From Malus domestica (lineage: Eukaryota > Streptophyta > Magnoliopsida > Rosales > Rosaceae), in NCBI RefSeq assembly GCF_042453785.1, contig NC_091671.1, forward strand, positions 40,814,501-40,878,500: DNA of 64,000 nt. Reading direction: 5' to 3'. A model generated the notes under the pieces. The model was given only the letters and a program-made list of their open reading frames with translations. It was not told the origin of the DNA and did not search any database. Position numbers and translations under genes: made by a program. Positions 11,527 to 21,540 of this stretch are shown here, one piece after another (the first letter of the stretch is position 1; each line of letters starts with the position of its first letter).

Positions 11527-12401
11527 TGTTGTGCTAGGATAACACCAAACCCGTTGGAACCAACTCAAGTTAACCCACAAGAAATATATCAAATAGAATA
11601 CAAGAACAAAATATTAAAGACACCAAGATCTTAACGAGGTTCCTTAATAGTCAGTGTAACTGGAGTACGTCCTCAGAGCAGTAGAAGCTCACCCAATAAT
11701 CCACTATCAACCAAATGAGAGTTTACAAAGTGTTGACAAGCTCACAACCCAAAACCCCAATACAACCAATAACTCTCACACACCAAAGAAACAAATAGAA
11801 AAAGAAATATATTGATTAATTTATTCTCTATATAAAACTCAAAACTATTACAACAACAATTACGATAATTACTAACCAAAGAGAAAAGCACCTCCTTCTT
11901 CTCTTCCAGATGGGGCTACTGCACTTCTATTTTTCTTCTCTGTTTTTCTGTTGCACACATCTCAGCTCTCTCACTTGGCTCTTGGCAAATAAATGGCAAA
12001 AGAAAAAAAGGAATCAACCTTCCCTTTTTCCACAAACACAATCATGATGTATCATGCTCCCTACTTTGCCTTTTAATCAAACCTCAAAGCCGAGATGGGG
12101 CTACTGCACTTCTATTTTTCTTCTCTGTTTTTCTGTTGCACACCTCTCAGCTCTCTCACTTGGCTTTTGGCAAATAAATGGCAAAAGAAAAAAAGGAATC
12201 AACCTTCCATTTTTCCACAAACACAATCATGATGTATCATGCTCCCTACTTTGCCTTTTAATCAAACCTCAAAGCCGAGACGTAGCATTCAAATGGGAAA
12301 CCAAAAAAATACCAAAGAAAAGAATCCCAAGCAAGCATCATCATTGTCTTACCTTTTTATTTATTTTATTAGCCGAAAGTCACTTGGCCACTAATTCAAC
12401 A
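11527..12401 (-). repeat. 5' LTR of the gag-only copia element, internally duplicated
   Basis: It is homologous to 9825-10536 but 875 bp long. The extra length comes from a tandem duplication of about 185 bp: the stretch starting GATGGGGCTACTGCAC near 11910 recurs near 12094. LTRs are identical at insertion. Here they differ by this duplication and by scattered substitutions, so the insertion is not recent. Confidence 0.85.
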
Positions 12402-12729
12402 CTGTCGACCATCTCCAAATGTTAGTGGTCCTCCAGCTACCTCAATGAGCTTCACTTCCTCTCCCTTTGCTAGATCAATCTTCAACAATTTGCCACTGAA
12501 AGTGTGAATAACTATCAAGTAGCAATCTGGGTGGTAAACAATTCCGTTCAGGCCAACCTAGTTCTTGTACCACTCCTTTGCTCTGAAGAGAGGGCTTCTA
12601 ATTGTTGATAGAAGCTTCCCGTCTGCTCCAACCTTCCAGATTTTACTGGCTGTGCAATCTGTCACATATGCATTACCTTCGGCATCAACTGCAACATCCT
12701 CTGCGAATGATTTCTCGCCACCTACATCA

Positions 12730-13372
12730 ATACAAAAAAAGGGAGAACGGGATGCGATGTGAATCGCATCTATAAACTGCGATCATGCTTTTACAATAAA
12801 CATTAATCAATATCAATCAAAGGATGCAAGAATGTGGCAAGATGTATAAAAAATGGTTGAACAATTTCAAGCTTCAACGAATCTTTGTAGTTTACTTCTC
12901 CCATATTTTTTAAATCTAGATACATTCCATTGAAGTAGGTTTTAGTGTAGATAATATCAATTGTTTAAAAAAAAATACTACCTATTATTGAATAATAATC
13001 GCATACGAACACTATGAATAGAATTACCTAGATTCACTTTAATCGAAAATAATTGACCATAAAACAAAAATTAATATTGAGACTAAACGTTAGATACTGA
13101 TACTTCTTTGTTTTTAAGGTAATAAAGGATTTCATTCTAACAGACCAAAGGAAATAATACAAAGAGCATGGAGAAGAACGTGGCCTAACAAAACTTTGTC
13201 CTGGGTAAATCACATGGGAAAAATCTCGAAAAAGGAAAAAGAGCAACCCATGCTAAAAACAAAACAGATCACGTTACAGTATAATCATCAAACAAATTGG
13301 TCATTAACAATAAAAAATCGACATCGTCGTAAAAAGTTACACCTCGATGGTTAATGCTCATTTTTAATATTT
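12730..13372. other. Intergenic, no gene seen
   Basis: This AT-rich stretch should contain the upstream intron and first exon of the phosphotriesterase-like pseudogene, but I find no matching coding sequence. It separates that pseudogene from the SINE. Confidence 0.4.
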
Positions 13373-13381
13373 AGCTAAAAC

Positions 13382-13511
13382 TTTGTTAAAAAAGATGATG
13401 GGGGCCTAGTTGCAGTGGCACTAGAGCTAAGAAAACTCCCACCTCATCCAAGTTCGATTCCCCCCATCCCCAAATTTAACTAATGACAAAAAAAAAAAAA
13501 AAAAAAACAGA
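13382..13511 (+). mobile_element. Probable tRNA-derived SINE with 9-bp target duplication
   Basis: The element has a TAGTTGCAGTGGC stretch resembling a pol III A box, an AGTTCGATTCCCC stretch resembling a B box about 45 bp later, and a poly(A) tail ending at 13507. The 9-mer AGCTAAAAC flanks it at 13373-13381 and 13512-13520, which fits a target-site duplication. Length is about 130 bp. The A box is imperfect. Confidence 0.6.
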
Positions 13512-13580
13512 AGCTAAAACCAGGGATAAAAAGGTAAATCCAACAAGAAACGCTGCAAAAATTTTAAAGGGCCAAAATTG

Positions 13581-13647
13581 AAGCCCAATAAAACGATCAC
13601 CCGCTCCCGCTAATTCCAACATAAGGCCACAAGGGACAAGAAGCCCA
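13581..13647. promoter_or_regulatory. Two site II-type elements upstream of COX5C
   Basis: AAGCCCA occurs at 13581-13587 and 13641-13647; its complement is TGGGCTT. Site II elements (TGGGCC/T) are a known feature of plant cytochrome and COX5c promoters, where they bind TCP-type factors. Two copies sit within about 160 bp upstream of the likely transcribed leader. The identification rests on sequence match only. Confidence 0.45.
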
Positions 13648-13807
13648 CGATCTCGAAAGAGGCTACATTTTCTCCTGCAGGGAAGGGGAGGCTCACAGGA
13701 CGCCAATCAGTTGAAAAGGATTGACCTTTCCACGAAGCCCCAATTTCGGATTCGCAATCTCTCTCTCTCTCATTTTTTCCATCTCGTTGCAGCCTCTTCG
13801 TTCTCAG

Positions 13808-15028
13808 GTAAAAACCCTAACAATCGATTCACTTCTCTCATTCATTCGTTTTGTAGTTTTTGTTTTTGTATTTGTGGAGGTTTATGGAAATTATTTCTTA
13901 TTCTATGCAACTATTTGAATCCAGCTATTTAAGTTTCGATCGGTATTTTCATGTTTTTTTTCTTTCTTTTCAGTTAGTTGTTTAATTGTTCTGTAAATAT
14001 GTGATAAATAATGGAAAAATCGGCTCTTGGGATGAAGGGATTGGAGAAAATCAATCTCTGATTGAACCCAGAAAGCATAAAACACTCCTGAAAATTTCAT
14101 GGATTTTACAGGCAACTTTAGATTCCGTTATACGAAACGATTTCTTCATGAGAACACAAGTATTTTCATTTTTATCCTGAAAGTTTTCGGTGGGTTTTAA
14201 ATTTCTAGGCATCCTATCGAAAAGTTCGATTTTCGGGCATAAAGTTAGGTGCCGAAGTCTAATAGGTATTGGTCTGATTGTGGTATTCTTACAAGGAGCA
14301 ATATTTTAGCATGCTTTTATATATGTTCTTTGATACATTCTACTTTGTGGACAGCCTGTTTATAACTTCACCTAAATCCAGAGCCTCCTGTTTTCGGGTT
14401 AGTCTAGAGTATGTAGAGTACCTAAATCCAAGGCCTCCCGTTTTCGGGTTAATCTGTTAGAGTGTGTAGAGTCCCTAAAATCCAAGGCCTCCTGTTTTTG
14501 GATTCAATCTGTTAGAGTATATAGAGACCAAAATCCAAGACCCTCCTGTTTTTGGATTCAATCTGTTAGAGTATATAGAGACCAAAATCCAAGACCCTCC
14601 TGTTTTTGGGTTCAGTCTGTTAAGAGTATGTGGAGTTAAGGTGATCCCAAGTGTCACAGGATTAGTCTATATGTTTACGATGGTCAATGTCATTTGAAGA
14701 TGATGACGTGTGTCGCAAGGATTAAACCATCTGATCATTGATCAGTGAGTGAGTCGGTTATGTTAGAGAGATATAATCCTCACTTCATTGTATTGTACGA
14801 CTAACCTGAGATGGTGCAGAATCATATCTGTATGAAATGTGTAACTGATTGTTGCCTAATATATGCACCAAGGCAAACTTCAATACTTAATGTGTTTTGG
14901 TAACAGATTGATGTCTAGTCATAGTTCCGGTTTTTGAGATTAGTCAAAATAATGTTAAAGCATAAAATGCTTTGCCTTTTTGGATTGAATTGACAGGAAA
15001 TTAGAATATGACACTTTCGTAATTGCAG
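13808..15028 (+). other. Leader intron of COX5C
   Basis: A donor CAG|GTAAAA at 13807/13808 and an acceptor TTGCAG at 15028 bound an intron of about 1.2 kb. It lies wholly in the 5' untranslated region, 10 bases before the ATG. COX5c genes of other plants also carry a leader intron, which has been reported to raise expression. This one holds a minisatellite at 14368-14635. Confidence 0.7.
14368..14635 (+). repeat. Minisatellite, about five ~54-bp units, in the COX5C leader intron
   Basis: Each unit contains CCTAAATCCA or CAAAATCCAAG, then CCTCCTGTTTT, then CTGTTAGAGTAT and GTAGAG. Units three to five are most alike, and the first two are diverged. It is tandem duplication inside an intron, with no coding content. 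Confidence 0.85.
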
Positions 15029-15038
15029 ATCAAGTGAA

Positions 15039-15230
15039 ATGGCTGGTCACAAGATTGCTCATGCCACATTGAAAGGCCCAAGCGTTGTCAAGGAGATATT
15101 GTACGGATCAGTGCTTGCTTTGGCTTGTGGAAGTCTTTGGAAAATGCATCACTGGAATGAGCAGAGGAAAGTGAGGGCATTCTATGACTTGCTCGAGAAG
15201 GGTGAGATCAGTGTTGTTGCTGAAGAATAG
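15039..15230 (+). CDS. COX5C: Cytochrome c oxidase subunit 5c
   Basis: This 63-codon ORF has one coding exon. It begins MAGHKIAHATLKGPSVVKEI and continues with a single hydrophobic segment, GSVLALACGSLWKM, that would span the inner mitochondrial membrane. The tail is hydrophilic and ends in Glu-Glu. Length and sequence match plant COX5c, a small nuclear-encoded subunit of respiratory complex IV that has no cleaved presequence. The ATG lies 10 bases after the leader-intron acceptor. Two site II-type elements upstream fit coordinated regulation with other respiratory genes. Nothing looks damaged. Confidence 0.93.
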   Translation: MAGHKIAHATLKGPSVVKEILYGSVLALACGSLWKMHHWNEQRKVRAFYDLLEKGEISVVAEE

Positions 15231-15239
15231 ATATTCGCA

Positions 15240-16448
15240 GTTCCGATCATGATAGTATGGACGCATTCGACACCCCTGTTATTCATTCTCCTCTTTCCGT
15301 ATGGCCCTTGAACTTGAGATGAGCTTAGTTTGGGTCTTGAAATAATCGAGTTTACTACTCCACAGTCGAACTATGTTATTGATATTTGCTTCCTTGGTAT
15401 TGCATTTTGATGGTTGCTCAAGATGACATGTTATACGGTTGTTTTTCTTGTTTTCTTTACCTCCGTTTTGTGCTGGGAAAATTAATAAAAAAGGCTTGAA
15501 AAGTTTGAGTTTTAATCAAAAGGACAAAAAAAGTGTTGTAAGTAAATAATACCAGAAGTGACTTTTTAAAGTAAAAGTGTTATTTTCGTTAAAAGTGAAC
15601 AGTACCAGAAATGTTTCGTTAAAACTCCCTTAAGTCGAGCGTGAGGATGGTATGATTCTCATAAGCATTTCCGTTGTTGATCGGAGTACATTTCATTTTG
15701 GGATGGACAAATTATAAGTCAAAAAATGAGATAGATGCCTGTATTTTATCGGATAACCGAACTACAATATTGCAATTGGATTGTCCGTAAAACGCGCTGT
15801 TTTTTATTCGAGAGCTTTATAACATCACAAGTAACAAATGGAAGCTACGCAACATTGTACAAGTTTTCTCCCATGGCTGCTCAACATCTATCAAACTGGA
15901 AGGATTTTGGAGCGAAAGAAGTTTGGGATACAAATACAAATGATACATCACTACTCTTACAGATGCGAATTGCACTTCGACGAGGAAGCATGGCTGCCAT
16001 TGCACTTTGACAGGGGGCAATCATCTACGCGCTGTTGTGGCATCAATTTTGTCCACCGCATTGATGTGCGAACTAGTCCTCAGAAGCCACGATCAGCAAT
16101 TTATTCTGCAGGATTATATCATTCGATACAAATGCGTAAGAAAATAAACCCAAGATTTGAGGAAAGGAATTTATGGTAACAAATAGATGACCTATTGTTC
16201 ATCAATATTTATTGTCCCAATTACTGCTGTTACCAAGAAATATTGAAAGGGAGACCTCGAGCCAACAAGGCTCCGCTTTGTGAGGGTTGGGGGAGGGGTG
16301 GGAACATCTATCGTAAACAGAGATTGAAAGAATTCAAGTACTATCGTTCTTTTTTTATTTTCAGAATTAACTTGGTTATGTCCTCTTTTCTGTAAATGTA
16401 AAGAAATTACCATAACAATGACATTGGCAATGAGTCAAATCCTTCATG
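15240..16448. other. Intergenic between convergent COX5C and CGEP
   Basis: It holds the 3' untranslated parts of two convergent genes. About 15490-15630 is a copy of a small repeat also seen near 25860-26012 and 32700-32875. A plus-strand ORF of 113 codons at 15838-16179 has no recognisable features. I call no gene. Confidence 0.4.
15490..15630 (+). repeat. Small dispersed repeat, copy 1 of 3
   Basis: It shares TTCGTTAAAAGTGAACAGTACC and a GTTTGAGTTTTAATC stretch with copies near 25857-26012 (opposite strand) and 32700-32875. It is probably a MITE. I could not see clear terminal repeats for this copy. Confidence 0.5.
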
Positions 16449-19400
16449 CTAAGAATTTGACGCCTCTGGGCCACCGCCTCCACTAGCAGCAACTGGTTTG
16501 CTTTCAGAAGCTGTAGAACCTGTGCCTAAGTTCTCTTTTTCACTTGCATCAGAATCAGCATTTACATTGGAAGTGTCTGACACGCAATATTTCTGAAGCC
16601 ATCTATCACTTTCCCATAGCACGTGCATGATGCTCTCTCTTGCAGCATAGCCATGACTCTCAAATGGAAGAATCACAAGGCGGGACAGAGCGCCATGACC
16701 TTTCAGAGCATTAAAGAAACGATCCGACTGCATAACACAAACAAAAATTAAATCACAGGCTGACAGATCACAATCAAGAAGAAACTCATCATGCTACTAA
16801 ACGTTAAAAGGGTGAAAGACCTCTTTACCTGCATGGTTAAAGTTCCAGAATTGCTGTCTTCTTCTCCATGGATGAGCAAGATTGGCTTCTTAATTTTATT
16901 AGCGGACATGAAAGGACTCATCTCTACATAAGTACTAGTAGCCTCCCAAAGAGTTCTATCCTCATTCTGCACCGATAAACTAAAGAGTCAGGCCATTAAA
17001 ACAAAAGGTAAATAATTTACCTAGGTCGGATGGCATGGAAAGAGAAAATATCAACACGTGGATATACATGTGTATATATTCAAATCAACTTCTCGTAAGC
17101 TACCTGAAAACCAAAAGGAGTAAGTGTTCTATTGTAAGCACCAGAACGTGCAATTCCACAAGAGAAAAGATGGGGAGCATGTGCCAAGAGGTTTGCAGTC
17201 ATGAATGCCCCATATGAATGTCCCCCAACAGCAATTTTGTCTGGATGAGCCACCTTAATTAGGGTAGCACCATAAGAGGTTCAGGTCAAGATTATAAAGT
17301 CAGGAACATGCTCAAAAGATTCAAACTACAAAAATGGAGAAGCTTACTCCTCGTCGAACAACTTCCTCCACAGCAGCCTCTGCGCTTGCAACCAATTGCT
17401 CCACATAGCTGGTCAAAATATATACATTATAATTCATTGAAAAACTTTAAAGCATTAGTAGCGTGTTGTGGGTATCTAGTCCATTTTTCACCCAGTTAAC
17501 CATTCGATGGATTTATGTTATGAGAAATGCCAATGAGTTCATACAGAAAATTAGAATTAAATTTGGCAGGAAGCAGAAACCCATGTGAGTACATATGCGG
17601 CAAACAAGTTACCTATCATTTGCTTCTACATCACCCTCACCAATAATAGGAATTGTTGGTCCAGACAGAATAGCAAACCTGCACGATTTCGAGCAAACAA
17701 AAAATGGTCAGCATGTTTAAAACAATCCAAACACCAAAAAGGTTCTAAACAAAGAAGAATTACAGAAGCAATAAAAAACACCAAAACATAGTAGGAAAAC
17801 AAATGAAAGAGGTAATGCATGCCTTCGAGCCAGCCAGAGGAGGGCCGAAGTTGGACCTATGCCAGCAAATTCATTAGGAGAACCACGAACTTGTCCAGCA
17901 GCATCTTTGCTTTTGAACTCTCCAGGATAAGACCAGAACAGACACGGAAGAGGGCCATCTCTGGATGGATCATATCCTGGTGGAAGGTATAGCGTTGCAG
18001 TTAGTTGAACCCCATCCTTCCTCTGGTACTTGACCAGCTCTTTCTGCAATGATGCCAGCTGTGGATATGGATGAGGAAAATCTGTAATTTGGACTGCTTT
18101 CTTTTCTGGCCAGCTTATGATAGAATACTGAGTGTTTTCAGTTTTTGACTCTTTAGAAGTCAATATTTTCAAGTGATCAATGGGCAGATCCCCTTCTTTT
18201 TCATCAGACATTAAAGCAACAACAGTCTCGTAATACTTTTCTTTGTCACTCTTCCATATTCTTTCTTTGTTTCCTGTATTTCTGAAAGAATTTGGTTTAG
18301 CCACCACAACACAAATGAGCACTTGAGAACGTAATAGAAACAATAAATTATAAAAAACCTACGTGTCAAACAAGTCGAGGAATGGGATATTTCCCTCTGG
18401 TGTGGCACCATTTCCATTCAGCAGTAAATAAGTGCCTTCCTCGTTTTCCTTCTTTACTTTTGCTAACACATATGTCCCAGCAGGAGTTCTCCGCAGCATA
18501 GGAGAGCCAGGATCGGAATATACATCTTCTGACGATCTATCAAACAGGATGCGCGGACTGACATCATTTGATCCAGGAGAAATCACCCAGGTTCTTGTTC
18601 TCCGTGTTTTGTACCAAGACTCGTAAACCAGAGCTAGTGAATCATCAGACCAAGAAATTCCTCTGCGAAATTGAAATGTTCAAATGCATAAAAGCAAGTT
18701 GGGACCACCATGAAACTTGTTAAGCTTAGCAGTCTTTTGGAGAAAGGAGAAAAAGCTCCCTTGGAAAAATCATTGTTCCAAAAACCCCAATAAAACATAG
18801 GAAAAAGTTTAATTAATTCCCCAGCACACATTTACCATTTATGCCAATAGAAGATAAACAATACAATAACAGTTAAACTTCATACCCAAAGCGAAGATCA
18901 AGTTTGTGCAAGACAGTTGGCCCTTCACCTTCTAGTGGATCAGCGGGCTGTGTATAAATTATATCACGTGGAGAAACTTCCACTTTTGCATCTCCTTCAT
19001 CTTGGGTCTCAACCCTAGAAGAGTCACAGAGTCAATCAGGTAACTGAAAGCATATACACAAACAACTATGTACAAGTCATATGTAGACCATGGGTTAGGC
19101 TTGGGCATGGGGATGTCAAAATCTTAAAGAACCTGGCCCGAAACACGACAAAAAATGAACTGGCCTGAGCCCAGGTCCCATAAATGGTGACTAGAAGTTG
19201 CTTTTGTAACTTGTTTCATGTCACAAATGCATTTAGGATGATATGAATGACTGTGGGGACAAAATTAAAATTATGAAATAAAAATCCTTATCGAGTACTT
19301 GTTATGATATCATGAGAGAGTGAGAGAGATAAGAATTCAAAGAGATGTCTTTTAAGTTATTCAAACAATTAGAAAACAGAGCCAAAAATGCATGCCAGTA

Positions 19401-20942
19401 GAGTGTTGATGGTTTATCCGCTCTCCAGTTGAGAGAACGCTTCCCTTTTCGCACACTACTGAATGCAATGGGGATGTCCTCAGCAAGCGGCAGATCACAA
19501 AGTTCTCTAACAAACTTCCCATCAGCTGTCCACACATCCACCTTCTTGGGAAATCTTCCGCATGGTACAATGAAAGAGTATGGTCTGTGAATTGAACTAA
19601 TTAAAAGGTATTTCTGATCGGGAGAGGGGTTCATTGATGTATATACAGCTGGAGGACCAATTTCCTTCACCGCCCCATCCAAGGAGGCCAAAACAAGTTG
19701 TGACGTGGTGTAGTAGTCAAACAAATCTTCATCATACTCATCCTTCAGCAAATCCTGAAAGGTCCTCACTTGGATAGTGTTTTTCTGCTCGTTAGATTGA
19801 ATTTTAGGCCCAAAAGGAACCAAAGGTTTCTTTGGCGGGTCTCCACGAGACTGGGGAATGGTGCAAACTAACAAGGAGGAGTCATTCACCCAAACAAAAT
19901 TGTCAAAAATAGCATTCAAAAATATTTCTTCAGACTTAAACAAAGGTCTAGCAATCCCTGTTTCAACTTGGGCCACCCATACTCTGAGCTTACTAGTACT
20001 ACTTTCCCCCTCATCAAACCGGATGGTGAAGGCTAAATGGCGGCCATCCGGGGACCAAGTAACAAAATTGATCTTGGCACCATCAGAGAATCCACGCACC
20101 TCTATTTCGGGACCAAGGGTGCCATCGGGCAATAATTGATGGATCCCAACACCCGAGTAAAACGACATCCTGGTCCTTGTATTGCATTTTCCATCAATAC
20201 GAACACCGGCAAGCTTTTCCTCAGGTCTTGCAAGTTCTGTCAATGGCGGCAAAGCTCTCCGCTTGAGAAACAGTATCTTATCCCTATGCGGCGAGAATGA
20301 CAAGGCGGGAAGTGGCGGAGCATCCACAATATCTTTAATTTCTTGCGGAGGAAGACGGTATCTAACTGCCAGAGTTGCATCTTCTGCATAAACATATATA
20401 TACACATACGAATTACCAGCACAGAAATCTTCGAATTTAAAATTCCACAACTCAATGCAGCCCCATTAAGCAGCCAAACACTAAGTTATGAAAAGAAAAA
20501 AAAAATCAAAATTTTCAAAATTCAACTCAGATTTTTGGTTCAAAGTTCAAACAGATTATGCAACTCCATATCAACAAATCCTACAAACGAGCACAAAGTA
20601 TATGTGTATGTGTATGTATATGCGTGTGTATTGTGATTGAATACCTTCATCATCAAGTGCAGTAGTAGCAGCGGGGGAAGAGACAGAGCCTTTGGAGGCT
20701 CCGCCACCGCTGGCATCCTCGGAAGCGACGGTGTTGGCGGGGACGAGGTTGCGGAGGCGGGAGGTGGCCATGACGGCGGTGGATGTTCTGATGGACCTTA
20801 CGGAATCGTATGGGGAGCGCCTTGGTCTGAGGTGGGAGAGTGAAAAGACCGGTGGGAAGTGGAGAGGCTTTAAAGGGAGAGAGCGAGGAGACGTGAGGGA
20901 GAGAAGATGATAGACTTTGTGGAACATCCTGTCGACATTCAT
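16449..20942 (-). CDS. CGEP: Chloroplast glutamyl endopeptidase, S9D family
   Basis: Ten exons, minus strand: 20942-20645, 20383-19396, 19014-18886, 18662-18363, 18281-17823, 17678-17613, 17408-17348, 17253-17104, 16966-16829, 16727-16449. They sum to 2868 nt in one frame, 955 residues, about the family length. Residues 1-60 are Ser/Arg/Pro-rich and fit a plastid transit peptide. A beta-propeller (about 100-600) includes WSPDGRHLAFTIRF. The C-terminal alpha/beta hydrolase has nucleophile Ser780 in GGHSYGAF, probable Asp854 in HGEED and His888 in ESHGY. The enzyme cleaves stromal peptides after Glu. The acidic Ser/Gly tail fits the C-terminal extension that is self-processed in Arabidopsis CGEP. 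Introns 2 and 5 need GC donors. The start is the first in-frame ATG; another Met (residue 6) is close. Confidence 0.93.
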
Positions 20943-21540
20943 TTTGATTCTTTTTGGGAAAAGTTATGATCGGTACGGCCATAAAATTACGTCACTTTGC
21001 CACGTAACTTTATTATATGTACAGACAACTATTGAGCTCAATCGAGAATTCTGTTCGAAGTTGACCATCGACAATTCGAATCATTTAATTTAAATTTGTG
21101 ACGCTGATTATACATCATACTATTCATGACAATTCGAATCTCTTTCTCTCTCGATGCCCTCTCGACGGTCTGACGGAGAGATCTGAATTCCTCAATTGAA
21201 ACAGGACAAGTGGAATTGGGTGGGGCCCCATCGAAAAGCTTTGAGATTCAAAGTATTGTGGGCCGTATACTTCATGGTTCGTTAAATTTGGACAATAAGG
21301 CGGCCCGTTGGGTTTTATGAACCTACTAACCCGCGTAAGCACTTGCTTTCTCCCTCGGCATCGACGACGACGTCGTCTTGCTCGATCGTCACAACTCACA
21401 CGACACCTTTCTCAGACGATCAGACCCGTTGTAGAGTGACTCTCTCTCTCTCTCTCTCTCTGCCTTGGTGCTTATTTTTTGCCTCGCCCAATTCGTCTCT
21501 TTCTGTCGATCGATCGAACGGCGGAAGAAGGAAGGCATAG
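20943..21540. promoter_or_regulatory. Shared divergent promoter of CGEP and LIP5
   Basis: About 600 bp separates the two start codons, which face away from each other. The region holds a TGGGCC element at 21259-21264, a GGGGCCCC palindrome near 21222 and a (CT)n microsatellite at about 21439-21462 in the LIP5 leader. I see no obvious TATA box on the LIP5 side, which is common in broadly expressed genes. A bidirectional promoter is an inference from spacing. Confidence 0.45.

Larger units (their letters stand above)
9640..12721 (-). pseudogene. SMP-30/Ca-dependent phosphotriesterase-like pseudogene split by a retroelement
   Basis: Minus-strand reading at 12721-12402 gives GEKSFAEDVAVDAEGNAYV, then KIWKVGADGKLLSTI, GLNGIVYHPD and GGPLTFGDG. 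This is the middle of the plant SMP-30-like beta-propeller family. The C-terminal continuation (LLSPTKLVVAGSPSGRLVE, then SSDGWETASVVAKFSGTKHR) lies at 9824-9640, beyond a 2.6-kb copia-type insertion. Before the insertion the frame already has a stop, a TAG after EWYKN, where the family has an uninterrupted stretch. The exon starts after a TAG|GT acceptor at 12722. I could not find the first exon between here and COX5C, and the C-terminus decays after about 9690. The gene is dead through insertion, nonsense mutation and truncation. Confidence 0.75.

Noticed and set aside
13382..13511. A functional tRNA gene
   Set aside because: The B box is good, but no cloverleaf with acceptor stem can be drawn, and the poly(A) tail with target duplication fits a SINE.
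14368..14635. CRISPR-like array of repeats
   Set aside because: Units are contiguous ~54-bp tandem copies without unique spacers, in a plant intron.
15838..16179. 113-codon ORF between COX5C and CGEP
   Set aside because: It has no recognisable motif, overlaps a similar-length frame on the other strand and lies in the 3' regions of convergent genes.
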